Assembly: GCA_011763485.2 (NCBI GenBank)
Contig: JAANSK020271492.1
Span: forward strand, 1 to 21,190
From: Isoetes engelmannii
Lineage: Eukaryota; Streptophyta; Lycopodiopsida; Isoetales; Isoetaceae
DNA: 21,190 bases
Direction: 5' to 3'
Made by a program: the position numbers and the translations under genes. Under the pieces are notes generated by a model. The model searched no databases. It saw only the letters and a program-made list of their open reading frames with translations, and was not told the DNA's origin. Shown piece after piece: positions 1 through 8,098 of the stretch; position 1 is the stretch's first letter, and every line of letters begins with the position of its first letter.

Positions 1-379
1 GGTGTGGATAAGAAGCGAGGCTTCTTTCTATTTGGAGATTGCTTGCAGGTGGAGAAAGGAGGTCCGGCGCCCTCCTGTAGCGCTGAGAGAGGACACTCTG
101 CTCTGGAGTGGCAGTGGCAGGGGATGGAGAGCGGCTCCTTGGACCTCCTTGGACCTCGGTTCTTGGTTTAGTCGACGTAAAACCCTCCAGTGTGGCTGTA
201 CGCATCCATTGAGAGCCATTATTTGGGAAGTTTTTGGCAAAGGACACAAGTGTTGAGTTTTCTTTTGAAATGCCAATTGGGTAGGCTATACCAGCGGAGG
301 ACAAAGCGCGAGATGGAGGCCTGTTTGAGTAGGGTTTTTATTTTATTTTTTATTTTTTTCTTGTCTCTCTTTGTTTATG
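1..379. other. Unassigned sequence, no supported gene
   Basis: Several short overlapping open frames exist on both strands, but none shows a recognisable domain, signal peptide or membrane pattern, and they overlap each other in a way typical of chance frames. The stretch is more GC-rich than the AT-rich DNA that follows. A short direct duplication of ctccttggac is visible near 134-155. I cannot assign it to a family. Confidence 0.4.
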
Positions 380-460
380 GTGCAAGAGAATCTGAGCGAA
401 GGGCTGAGGTGAAGCAAGATTTGCTTGCCTGTGGGTTCAAATCCCATATTCGAAGTGGGC
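380..460 (+). repeat. tRNA-like stretch, possible SINE head
   Basis: The 11-mer GGTTCAAATCC at 434-444 matches the consensus internal B box of RNA polymerase III genes. It sits in a T-arm-like hairpin with stem TGGG (432-435) and CCCA (443-446) around a 7-nt loop. About 30 nt upstream, GGGCTGAGGTG (401-411) is a weak A-box-like match. Between them GCAAG (413-417) and CTTGC (424-428) form a small stem like an anticodon arm. The acceptor stem does not close and the anticodon loop is not canonical, so this is not a working tRNA. It is most likely a tRNA pseudogene or the head of a SINE. No 3' tail or target duplication was found. Confidence 0.35.
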
Positions 461-1039
461 AGTGCTACGGATCTTGGTTTATTCTTTATGTTTCTTCTTG
501 TAAGCGATTTTCCCTTCGTATTACAGGGCATTCATGTTTGTGGCCAGAATCGGCAGGGCCGCTTTTGTGGACCCTCGAAGGAGATGCTGGAGCGTTCGGT
601 TTTGGCAGGCCAGCTAGGGATGGAGTGATGGAAGACTGCGGATGGTCATAGCGTCGTGATGCAAGACTGTCGATAGTGATAGCACATCTCCTCTGCTGCC
701 AGAATACAGGTTTGGTGAAGGATTCGTCCCCTGCCGAAATGGTGCATTATTAAATCGCACTTCAATGGTCTTCCTATAAAGTCGGAGGACCATTAGAACT
801 CGTCATTTACCTTTTGAACAAAAAAACAACGGTGCATCTGGCATAATACCCAGAATATGCTGGAAATCAACGCTCCCCCTTAAAAGTAACAAAGAATGCC
901 ATTATATATAAAATAAATAAATTGTTCATATTCATACAAAAAACCATCAAAGTACATAGAACAAGTCACGCCTTCTCGAGGCTATATATGTAAAAGCCAC
1001 GTCTTTTTACATAACGAAAAAATAGTTTTTTTTTCGTGT
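461..1039. other. Unassigned sequence
   Basis: No coding region, repeat family or RNA could be recognised. The part after about 880 is AT-rich (for example an attatatataaaataaataaa stretch near 901-920). It ends in a T-run just before the hairpin that follows. Confidence 0.4.
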
Positions 1040-1092
1040 GTGTAAATAAGTGTCTTTCATGCATGGGGCATGAAAGACACTTAGTTATACAC
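1040..1092. repeat. Long near-perfect hairpin
   Basis: The left arm begins at 1040 (gtgtaaataagtgtctttca...). The right arm ends at 1092 (...tgaaagacacttagttatacac). They pair over about 23-25 positions with one mismatch and one bulge, around a 4-5 nt loop. The core 12-mer gtgtctttcatg pairs perfectly. It could be the terminus of a small inverted-repeat element, a small-RNA type foldback, or part of the 3' region of the minus-strand Helitron that starts near 1945. No CTRR end follows it at the usual Helitron spacing, so that last reading is weak. Confidence 0.6.
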
Positions 1093-1137
1093 ATACAAGA
1101 AGGTGCCACGTGTGGTGCATAAAAGAGAATAGTGTTC

Positions 1138-1170
1138 GTATGTATGTGAGTGAGTATGTATGTGAGTGAG
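1138..1170. repeat. Short tandem repeat, two units
   Basis: The ~16-bp unit gtatgtatgtgagtga occurs twice in tandem. This is a simple microsatellite-like duplication with no further context. Confidence 0.7.
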
Positions 1171-1339
1171 CCTTCCACGTTTTATTGATGGGCTAGAAGG
1201 TGCCTCGTGGTGCGATTTAGGCCATCCATCTTGATGGGATCTTCGGTCGATGGTCTAGAAGGCATGTTATATCTATATTTCGATTAAAGTGTTGTAAACC
1301 ACTTTACAATGTGATTTGTAAGATTTCTGGCAATTCTTT

Positions 1340-1640
1340 GTTTCACTTTCAGCTCATGTCCTTTAATCAATTCCAACCTTTATTTTCCCTTTTTCCAAGC
1401 ACACCTCAATTACAATCCACATCCTTTAACCAATTCCAACTCCAACTCTCATTTCCTAGCAATAGACACAAATTCCTCCCAACTCCAACTCTCATTTCCT
1501 TTTTTTCCAGCAATGAACACCCCAATTTCAACACTTTACACCATTCCAATTCCAATTTTATTTCCTCTTTTCCCAGCAATAAACATCCCAATTTCAACGC
1601 TTTACGCCATTCCAAGTCCAATTTCAATTTGAACATTCAC
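1340..1640. repeat. Pyrimidine-rich degenerate tandem array
   Basis: The plus strand is rich in C and T and contains imperfect repeats of about 70-80 bp. Recurrent words are AATTCCAACTCC, CTCATTTCCT, TTTTYCCAGCAAT, CCCAATTTCAAC and TTTACRCCATTCC. The last two units (~1500-1555 and ~1570-1620) are the most alike. The open frames across it (plus strand 1311-1685, minus strand 1406-1636) are low-complexity by-products of the repeat composition and show no known domain. Confidence 0.65.
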
Positions 1641-1944
1641 TTTTCTCTTTTTCTAGCAAAAGGGTCCCTTTTTTTTCCATCATAGTAGCTCAAGACCTTT
1701 TGCTTATAGAGCAAGTACATTCCCAGTGAACCATTGCACATTTCATGCATATTTTGTACTTTGTTTTTAGGTTAGGTTCAACAACTTTCTATTTCTAAGT
1801 TGATGTGACAGAAGCACCATAAACATTGTAGAAGCACCATAAACATTCTATTTTACCTAGAGGATCCAGACTCCAAGGAAAATGTCTAGCGTACATGTGT
1901 GTAACCCTCTTTACACATAGCTACGTTAGAAGATATTTCTATGA
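1641..1944. other. Unassigned sequence with a short duplication
   Basis: Only one feature stands out: the 18-mer agaagcaccataaacatt occurs at 1810-1827 and again at 1830-1847. The helicase similarity of the minus-strand Helitron fades out near 1945. No later helicase motifs could be seen down to 1641. Confidence 0.45.
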
Positions 1945-2683
1945 TTTTGTTTTATTTTACTTGTATAGTTTGAATGACACGCAGGTTCACTGTTAGCTTG
2001 AAAGTTCTGAGTGTTTCCACAACGGATTGCTTTTGACACATTTTGAAAGAATCTCCATTTTGCTCTCTTTTGACTACAGGCATTTGTTGTCTAAAAGTCG
2101 CCGCCAGCTAATACAATCATTCTTTCAAATGGTCTAGGATCTTGATGAACGCATCAGAATGCCTCATGCTCAATTCATCTCATACCAGAAGTGTTACTTT
2201 TTTAATTTTGGTTGCCTGCTTGCTCGTGGGATGTAGGTCAGAGGTTGCTTCAGGGGTCAAGTTGAGTGGCAGCTTGAATGTAGAGTGTATTGTTTGGGCT
2301 TCCTTGAGCAAAAGGCTTGCTACGCATGTCCATGCGACTGCAATAACACACTTATTTCTCTTCCTCTTAACATGCTAACAACCGTATTGAAGACGAATGT
2401 TTTTCCAGATCCTCCAGGCCCGTCCAAATTTACGCATGAACCTGATGACTGATCTCCTTCAATTGCAAGGAAAATGGCATCAACTATATCTTTTTATATA
2501 TAGAATCAATTTCGCGTAACTCTCACCCCTTTTGAATTTTTTCAAGGCGACATTGAATGTTTGGCTGACTGTTGCATCATGGCAATGGCTTTGCCTCGAT
2601 TTTGGAAGTTGATTCGATTCATTTGCAAGGAATATTTTATTCAAAGATAGCAATGTTGCATTGTATGCATCCACTTCTGGCAT
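1945..2683 (-). pseudogene. PIF1-type helicase domain of Helitron copy A (broken)
   Basis: In Helitrons the PIF1-like helicase unwinds DNA during rolling-circle transposition. On the minus strand I read DAIFLAIEGDQSSG, then the Walker A segment DGPGGSGKTF (~2400-2430), followed by AVAWTCVASLLLKEAQTIHS in a frame shifted by one base. Next comes FKLPLNLTPEATSDLH, and the Walker B region DELSM in which the residue before DE is a TGA stop where the family usually has W. The motif GGDFRQ (~2090-2107), again in another frame, and LTVNLR (~1990-2005) correspond to helicase motif III and the following LTxNMR block. At least two frameshifts and the Walker B stop make it a pseudogene. The segment 2480-2683 is open and gives the start of the domain. 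Later motifs are missing. Confidence 0.85.
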
Positions 2684-3234
2684 GTCAGAGGCGTAATCTT
2701 TCGCTAGATGGCGTTTGAATTTTTCTCACAGTTAAAGTGGATCTGAAGGAGGTCCATATATGCAAATAAAGGCGAACGTTTGCCGCAACTGGGCAGGCAT
2801 TTGAAAGGCAACTACATCCTCGAGTGTTTTTTTCCATTTTGCATCGTCTGCCAGTAAATTATGTTCCTTCACCGTCTCGTGAAATGTATTGCATTATTTT
2901 CCATTGACATTCTTCTTGTATTCGAAGTTGATTATCTCTTCTACGTAGCAACAATAGACGCAGATAATATCTTCATATGCCCTTTGGACTGACATTATAC
3001 ATTCTCAAAATCAGTTTATATTTGCCCTTCCTTGTCTTCTAGATGCCCTGGCCTTTTATAAAGGTGTAATAGTGGAAATTCCTAGATACGCGTACTGCAA
3101 GCAGCTTCTTCTGTTTTATTCAACTCAATCAGGCATTGAGTATCTTGTGCTTCGTTCCAGCGCATCGCACGACAGCCTGTTCCTGGTCCTCTTGATAGTA
3201 TATCATCTGTCTGTTAGGCAGCTAAACAGGCAAC
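2684..3234 (-). pseudogene. Rep-to-helicase linker of Helitron copy A
   Basis: The family linker is recognised by several short blocks on the minus strand. LPNRQ (~3205-3220) is followed by a run ending in ILNA and a degraded LNKT. MYNVSPKG (~2990-3010) matches the family MYxVSP block, and RYYLRLLLL follows one frame away. Then come LLADDAKWKKTLEDVVAFQ and MPAQLRQTFA (~2760-2850), matching the family pattern of W, AAxxQ and QLRxLF. Several in-frame stops and shifts interrupt it. It contains no known catalytic residue. Its value is in proving that Rep and helicase fragments belong to one element. Confidence 0.75.
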
Positions 3235-3315
3235 CTGTATATAACATAAAAGTTAACAACATATATACCTCAGGTTTCAAAACAACTATAAAAAATATCT
3301 ATCCATGAACTTAAC
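3235..3315 (-). other. Possible intron in Helitron copy A
   Basis: On the minus strand the linker reads DEVQEFFNPRYIYALEAMW then TYDYKIHHTSHVVH, stops making sense, and resumes with the LPNRQ block. The intervening 81 nt begin GTTAAG (3315-3310) and end TATACAG (3241-3235), with AT-rich sequence and stops between. That fits a short spliceosomal intron with GT and AG ends. A small insertion or plain decay could also explain it. Related Helitron copies without the segment would settle the matter. Confidence 0.45.
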
Positions 3316-3431
3316 TTATGCACAACATGAGATGTGTGGTGGATTTTGTAATCATACGTTCTCCACATTGCTTCTAGTGCATAAATATATCTGGGATTGA
3401 AGAACTCTTGTACCTCGTCCTATTTATATGT
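3316..3431 (-). pseudogene. Helitron copy A linker, block before the TIR insert
   Basis: About 34 codons on the minus strand (~3420 down to 3318) remain open and begin DEVQEFFNPRYIYALEAMWR. They match the block in Helitron proteins that starts DEIxxYLDxRYVSAxEA. This block lies between the KGHDRA block at ~4145-4190 and the LPNRQ block at ~3210, so order and spacing agree once the TIR element is left out. Confidence 0.75.
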
Positions 3432-4124
3432 GGGCGGCAGTGTTGATTTTAGTCCCACTATGGTCACTAGGTTTCTTTCAGTAAAAATATGAGTTTAATT
3501 CGCCAATTTTCTATGGAGAAGCCTTACCTCTTTTACTATATTTGCCAACTATATGAACTTAGTGAAGGAGCTTTTTCATCTCTTTATCCATAATCTCAAT
3601 TCTTAAATCCCTAACAGATCGCTACTTAAACATCTTTGAGTTACCAATTCCATATAGCCAGGGAGTATAAATATAAAGGTTTTGAATTTTTATTCGTGCC
3701 ATACTTATGCCTTAAATGTGTATAGAACATGGCCATGCCATTTGATATTTTTATTTTTACCATGGGATACAACTATATTTGAGAAAATAGTACTCTTAGA
3801 TACAATTACCAAAACAAAATGAGAAAATAATACTCTCAGATACAATCACGAAAACGATGGGAGCTTATGGTATTAATTAGTGATACTTATGGGCGTCATT
3901 ATGTTGCACCCATGACAACATTGTTACAGTGGGATTTTAGAAATCGCCATAAGTACCACACAATTACTTTAGTGATTAATATTTATCGCCACATGCACTA
4001 CACAAATTTCTAAATTGGCAACATCTATCGCCTTCCAAAAAAATCTTGAATCTAAAATTATTGCCCAAATAGTGATATACCCAGATTACGATATAGTGCC
4101 ACTAAAATCATCACTGGCGGGCGG
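3432..4124. mobile_element. Non-autonomous TIR element inserted in Helitron A
   Basis: The two ends are imperfect terminal inverted repeats of about 35 bp. The left end begins GGGCGGCAGTGTTGATTTTA. The right end, read on the minus strand, begins CCGCCCGCCAGTGATGATTT. Both continue with TTTAGT and a CCACTA/GCACTA word. TGT flanks the element on both sides (3429-3431 and 4125-4127), a candidate 3-bp target duplication. The interior is AT-rich, without a transposase, and holds repeated words such as CGCCATAAGTACCAC and its near inverse near 3885 and 3948. A 3-bp duplication and internal CACTA-like words suggest a CACTA-type relative, but the extreme termini are not CACTA. It interrupts the Helitron linker, so it is younger than the Helitron. 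Confidence 0.7.
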
Positions 4125-4127
4125 TGT

Positions 4128-5584
4128 GCTAGCATCTGGTTATGCAGTCATTTTAATGCTTGCTCGATCATGACCTTTTTGTATGTATTAGAAAATATAT
4201 TTTATGCTTCTAACGCTAAAGCATCGCTTCATATTTATATGGGTGATGTACTTCTCCATGAGGTAGGGATTATATGGAACAACTTGTTGTCTGTCGTTCT
4301 GTTCCCTTGCTCATACTGGATACGCCTCTTGTAGTCTGGGTACTTATTCTCTTTGATCGGGGTGCTTTCAGCAAAAGCTTTTGAAAAACCTTTAGAACAC
4401 TATCATTCTAGTTTTTTCATTCAGTTTCATGCATCGCAGGCCACAGGGTTTTCCAATGGGTTTGGTAGACAAATAGGAAAGCATGATGGATTTTACTTAG
4501 ATAAGAATAGCAAGACTGAAATAGCAATATGATATAAATACCTGATATCTTTGCATTTGTGATCGCATCAATTCATCATTGTCACGTATTTTATTTGCGT
4601 GTTCCATTATCAGCAGCATATGACAGTGTGGCAAACTTCGCTTTTCGTACTCGATCGTGTATATATAGACTTTAACTTTCCAAGAATGTCTCATTCCAAA
4701 ATGTCGTAGAGGATTGTTATCAACTTCGTGTGGTACACAAGGACGATCACGTCTGGTCCATCCTCCGGTGACTGGCCTCTTTCTAAGTTGTTTTGGACTC
4801 CTGACCAGTTCATGTTGCATGTAATTGTAACGAATAGGACAGTCGTCCCAAATTCCTGTATCAGTGCTATAGAGTCTTGATAGTTTTATTCCATTCCCGG
4901 CGTGCCACCAATGAACGATAATGGCAAGATGATAAATCTTCAACATTCCAACCCCTGTGCCTTTGCCTCATGATTCACGTAGTCGATGAGGCCATCGTAC
5001 ATTTCAGCTCATAATTTCTTTTAATTGAGCTTGTAGAAGTTCAAAGTGTTGGTCTTTGTCCTTGCATGTGCGTCGACTATGAATTGTTGTGTCAATCTTT
5101 CCCTACTCAATAGAGGATTGAAAGTAAATTTAAGGTCACCGTTACTTTCCATGTCTATATAAATAGTATTGCAGGATGGTGATATTTTGCCTCGGTCGGT
5201 TCACGAAGCGCTCGCTTGATTTCTCATATTCATGTCCCACTACTTATTGCCAGAAGGTACCAACCATGGATAAATAAGGGTGCCAATATGTGGATCGGTG
5301 ATGATGATATTCCTCAATCCACGACCTTTTTGGTAGATGCAGATATCCCTATTGAAATGTGCCCCCCCCCCATCCGGATTTACGAATATGACAGCGACTT
5401 CATTAAATGCAGGATTATATCTTCGCAAGTCCAGCCCTGTCCTGTTGTCATTGAAATGGATTTTCACTTTTGCATGCTCATTTAGGCTACATGCATTTTC
5501 TTTCACCTCATGCATGTTATCCAGGACCCGGGTAAATGGGTTTATACTCCTTATTTTTAAATCAAGCTGCCGTATAAGGTCCAT
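4128..5584 (-). pseudogene. Helitron Rep (HUH endonuclease) of copy A
   Basis: This would nick and join DNA strands in rolling-circle transposition. The ATG at 5584 opens a 114-codon frame (to 5240) containing RYNPAFNEVAVIFV and later DPHIGTLIYPWLVPSG, the usual start of the Helitron-like N domain. Next, partly in other frames, come FTFNPLLSRERLTQQFIVDA and AEMYDGLIDYVN. The open frame 4946-4497 holds EYEKRSLPHCHMLLIMEHAN. Its HCH triplet (minus strand, 4628-4620) is the HUH metal-binding motif, still intact. Further on are CSKGFSKAFAEST (~4370-4400) and VVPYNPYLMEKYI (~4255-4290), and then a KGHDRASIKMTA block at ~4145-4190. Compared with copy B, a short piece is missing near 4470. Stops and frameshifts make it non-functional. 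Confidence 0.85.
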
Positions 5585-5752
5585 GTCTTAGGATATATAA
5601 CTAATCATATCTCGAGTGCATATTGGGGTGAGCAGGCCCGAACCTATGGTACACTTGGGCATGGATTTTAAAGCAATATGGACCTGGTGTATTGAAATGC
5701 TGTATGTTTGTTTCGAATGACACAAATGCTAGTGCATTATTGTAAATTTTGA

Positions 5753-5807
5753 TCACCCAAAAGAGCAGAGAGTTCACGTCCTACGAGCAAAGAGTTCAAG
5801 TCCCATA
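5753..5807. other. Spacer between head-to-head Helitrons
   Basis: These 55 bp separate the two inverted Helitron arms and share no homology with either. They hold an imperfect direct duplication of about 20 bp: gagcagagagttcacgtcc (5764-5782) and gagcaaagagttcaagtcc (5786-5804). An A borders each proposed TC terminus. Confidence 0.7.
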
Positions 5808-5965
5808 TCAAGATTTACAATAATGCACTAGCATTTCTGTCATTCGGAGCAAACATACAACATTTTTGCACACCATGTCCATATTGCTTTAAGATCCATG
5901 GCCGAGTGTACTATAGGTCCGAGCCTGGTCACTTCGATGATGATACGCACGCGATATATGCTTAA

Positions 5966-6367
5966 TTGTACATTTTAGACATGGAGTATGTGAACAAGGA
6001 GCGTACACAGAATGTGCACAATGCAGAGTGCAACATGGATCTTACTTATGAGCAGCTTGATTTAGAAATAGGGAGCATAAATTCATTTGCCCAGACCCTG
6101 AATATGATGCATGAGGTGGAAGAAAATGCATGTAGCCTAAATGTGCATGCAGAAGTGAGAATGTATTTAAATGACAACAGGCTGAATATGATGCATGAGG
6201 TGGAAGAAAATGCATGTAGCCTAAATGAGCATGCAGAAGTGAGAATGTATTTAAATGACAACAGGACAGGGCTGGACTTGCAAATATATAATCATGCATT
6301 CGCTAATGAAGTCGCTGACATATTCATAAATTCGGATGGGGAGCCATTAAAAGAAATTATGGGCTAG
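5966..6367 (+). pseudogene. Rep N-terminal fragment of Helitron copy B
   Basis: This is an open frame of 133 codons. It contains LDLEIGSINSFAQTL, two copies of a 28-residue unit, then TGLDLQIYNHAFANEVADIF, which matches the Helitron Rep N region of copy A. The last ~10 codons (EPLKEIMG) come from sequence that in copy A lies several hundred bases further on, so the reading end is an artefact of an internal deletion. The ATG at 5966 is upstream of the start used in copy A. The ATG at 6034, in the ATGGATCTTAC context, is the equivalent one. Confidence 0.75.
6098..6265 (+). repeat. In-frame 84-bp tandem duplication in Helitron B Rep
   Basis: Unit 1 (6098-6181) and unit 2 (6182-6265) both begin ctgaatatgatgcatgaggt. 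Within the 28-codon unit I see one base difference, changing GTG to GAG (Val to Glu). Copy A has a single unit, so the duplication arose in B, and the near identity suggests it is young. Confidence 0.9.
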
Positions 6368-7085
6368 AATGTACGATGGTCTCATCGACTACGTGAATCA
6401 TGAGGCAAAAGCATAGGGGTTGAATGTTGAAGATTGATTATCTTGCCATCATCATTCATTGTTGGCACGTGGGAAATAGAACAAAATTATTAAGACTCTA
6501 TAGCACTGGTATGGAGATTTGGGAACGCTAACGTATTTGTTACAATTACATGCAACACGATATCCGAAGGAACTTAGAGAGAGGCAAGTCAACGGAGAAC
6601 AGACCCAAAGTGATTGCCCGTGTGTACCATACGAAGTTGATGGTATTCATGTACGACATTGTGAAAGAAGAGATTCTTAAAAAGTTAAAGCCTGTACATA
6701 ACGATACCAAAAGCGAGGTTTGCCACACTGTCATATGTTGCTGGTAATAGAACAAACAGATAAAATACGTGATAGTGATGACATTGATGCGATCACAAGT
6801 GCAGAGATACTAGTTGCTATGGTCATCTAAGTAAGATTCGTCTTGCTTTTCTATTTGTCTACCAGACCCATTGAAAAATCCTGAGTTATATGAAATTGTG
6901 ATGAAGTACATAGTGCATGGACCAGGTGGTCCGCGATGCATGAAACTAAATGGAAAAACTGGAATGATGGAGTGTTGCAAAGGTTTTCCAAAAGCTTTTA
7001 CTGAAAGCACCTCGATCAAAGAGAATGGGTACTAGGAGGCGCATTGGCATCCAATATGAGCAAGGGAACAGAACAATAGACAACA
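6368..7085 (+). pseudogene. Rep middle region of Helitron copy B with HUH motif
   Basis: Sequence equivalent to copy A 5010-4290 lies here on the plus strand. It includes MYDGL-like and NYQDS-like remnants (~6370-6500) and KSEVCHTV-region DNA which in the right frame reads GLPHCHMLLVIEQ. The HCH codons are at 6726-6734. After that come NPLKNPELYEIVMKYIVHGP (~6868-6927), CMKLNGKTGMMECCKGFPKA (~6936-6995) and EQGNRTIDN (~7058-7084). Several frame changes and stops are present. The NPELYEIVMKYIVHGP part is missing from copy A. Confidence 0.75.
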
Positions 7086-7588
7086 CAAGTCTAGCATGGT
7101 TCAAGCCACACTACGAGAACATTGTAACGCTGATTACGAGCCTGCCATCTGGTACGTGTGTTTGTTTTTTACTACATCTTAATATGTCTTATTTAAGTTG
7201 TTTATGCTGCTTTACATCATGGTAATGGTGGGGGTGCTCGTCCCAGTTCACTAGGGGCACATTGTTAATCCTTACTAGAGATCTCAGGGTCTAATAAACT
7301 CTCCTAGAAATGTTTTTACATCCAAGAGATTGGGTAGTGGATGCTTTTTCAGGCTCTGGTACAACCCTGGCTTGTGCTTTGAAGAAGGGCCATAATTGCG
7401 TCGCACTTGAGTATGACACGGATTCTGTGAGTTTTATAAAGTCCAGAATATATTCTTTACAAAACTTGCTTGATGAGAAGCAGGAAGTTGGTTTCAAAAG
7501 GGATGTTGGTGAAGCAAGCACAATCAATTCCGAGTCACAGATGCCTGCTACTGGCAACACGAATGATGCTGTAGAGTATAAGGTGTAA
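7083..7588 (+). pseudogene. DNA N4/N6-methyltransferase fragment, two exon-like parts
   Basis: The frame at 7310-7588 reads MFLHPRDWVVDAFSGSGTTL followed by ACALKKGHNCVALEYDTDSV. DAFSGSGTT matches motif I (D-x-F-x-G-S-G-T-T), the S-adenosylmethionine loop of beta-type N4-cytosine/N6-adenine methyltransferases. The acidic residue in VALEYD fits the next strand. In this class motif I lies towards the C-terminus, so the TSPPY-type catalytic motif would lie upstream, and it is absent. An upstream segment (7083-7150) reads SLAWFKPHYENIVTLITSLP and ends at a strong GTACGT donor (7151). With the acceptor CTCCTAG (7301-7307) the frame closes in phase as S-E-M-F-L-H-P. Bryophytes and other seed-free plants are known to have N4-cytosine methyltransferases, and one could be the source. 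It is fused directly to Helitron Rep sequence, so I infer a captured host gene fragment. Confidence 0.6.
7151..7307 (+). other. Probable intron within captured methyltransferase fragment
   Basis: It starts GTACGTGTG after CTGCCATCTG and ends ACTCTCCTAG before AAATGTTTTTAC. The interior is T-rich, with stops in all useful frames. Removing it joins two coding-looking segments in one frame. No transcript evidence is available. Confidence 0.5.
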
Positions 7589-7879
7589 ATATGCTAATGC
7601 TATCCAACAAACGCGAAAGCACTTAGCATCTAAAGCACTTGTGGTCGAGAAAAAAGGTGATTGCTCGTAATTAATACCTCGTACTACCTCAACCTCAGTT
7701 CCCGCGTGCAAAGCTTCCACTCACTTCCCTATTTCATTTGATCCCAATTTCTTTTTCTTTTTCTTTAGCAGAGTTTTTCTTCCCCATCCCGCCCACATCA
7801 TAGATCGATTATTCGGAACATATATTCATGATTCAAGCAAAATGGCAGAAGAGGAAGTAACAGGGAGGATTTTGCTAGG
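7589..7879. other. Unassigned AT-rich sequence
   Basis: No gene is visible. A pyrimidine-rich run (ttctttttctttttctttag) lies near 7750-7769. It could be a splice acceptor tract for the degenerate frame that follows or simply low complexity. A search for a Helitron 3' end (hairpin then CTRR) gave nothing convincing. Confidence 0.4.
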
Positions 7880-8098
7880 ATGCACGGTCTGTCAAACCAG
7901 GGTGTGCAGCCTCAAATTAAGTACAATTGGCTAGCAACACAAGTTACAAAGGAATAGTGGGAATCCGTTTGGCAGAAGCCTTTCAATTCAAAATCGAAGT
8001 CTTCAATCAAAGTTGCTTTTATTCAACCACATGTGAGAGCAAAATTTGATAGCTTATTGGAGTGTTTTACCCAGATGGCATCTCTAATAATGAAGTAA
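7880..8098 (+). pseudogene. Degenerate coding remnant, unknown
   Basis: A frame starting at ATG 7880 stays open for 73 codons except for one TAG. It reads MHGLSNQGVQPQIKYNWLAT before the stop and later VAFIQPHVRAKFDSLLECFT. The amino acid mix looks protein-like, but I do not recognise the family. It lies between the methyltransferase fragment and the TTCG cluster. It may be another captured piece or a fragment of an unrelated element. Confidence 0.3.

Larger units (their letters stand above)
1945..5752 (-). mobile_element. Helitron copy A, decayed Rep-helicase element
   Basis: Read on the minus strand, this region runs in the canonical Helitron order: Rep N-terminal region, HUH endonuclease motif, Rep-to-helicase linker, then PIF1-type helicase. 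The coding parts carry stops and frameshifts, so it is non-functional. The proposed 5' terminus is the TC at 5752-5751, preceded by A at 5753. That matches the Helitron rule of insertion between A and T with a TC 5' end. It is also where homology to the inverted copy B stops. The 3' end is not identified: helicase similarity stops near 1945, before motifs V and VI. A 693-bp TIR element interrupts it at 3432-4124. Confidence 0.85.
5808..7085 (+). mobile_element. Helitron copy B, truncated, head-to-head with A
   Basis: The plus strand from TC at 5808 repeats the 5' leader and Rep coding region of copy A in the opposite orientation. The leaders match closely (for example ATTTACAATAATGCACTAGC in both). 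Relative to A, B has an extra ~54 bp near 5985-6035, an 84-bp tandem duplication, and a deletion of roughly 370 bp joining the 6345 region to sequence matching A near 5010. It retains a stretch around 6870-6930 that A has lost. Helitron similarity ends at about 7085 within the GNRTxDN block, where a methyltransferase-like sequence begins. Confidence 0.8.

Noticed and set aside
380-460. Functional tRNA gene
   Set aside because: No acceptor stem, weak A box and a non-canonical anticodon loop.
1000-1095. Helitron 3' end for copy A using the 1040-1092 hairpin
   Set aside because: On the minus strand the hairpin is followed by an A-run and CTATT, not CTRR at the usual ~10 nt.
1311-1685. 124-codon plus-strand open frame
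   Set aside because: It lies wholly on a degenerate pyrimidine-rich tandem repeat, with low-complexity translation and no domain.
2142-2378. 78-codon plus-strand frame resembling a secreted peptide
   Set aside because: It is the antisense shadow of the helicase Walker A to Walker B region.
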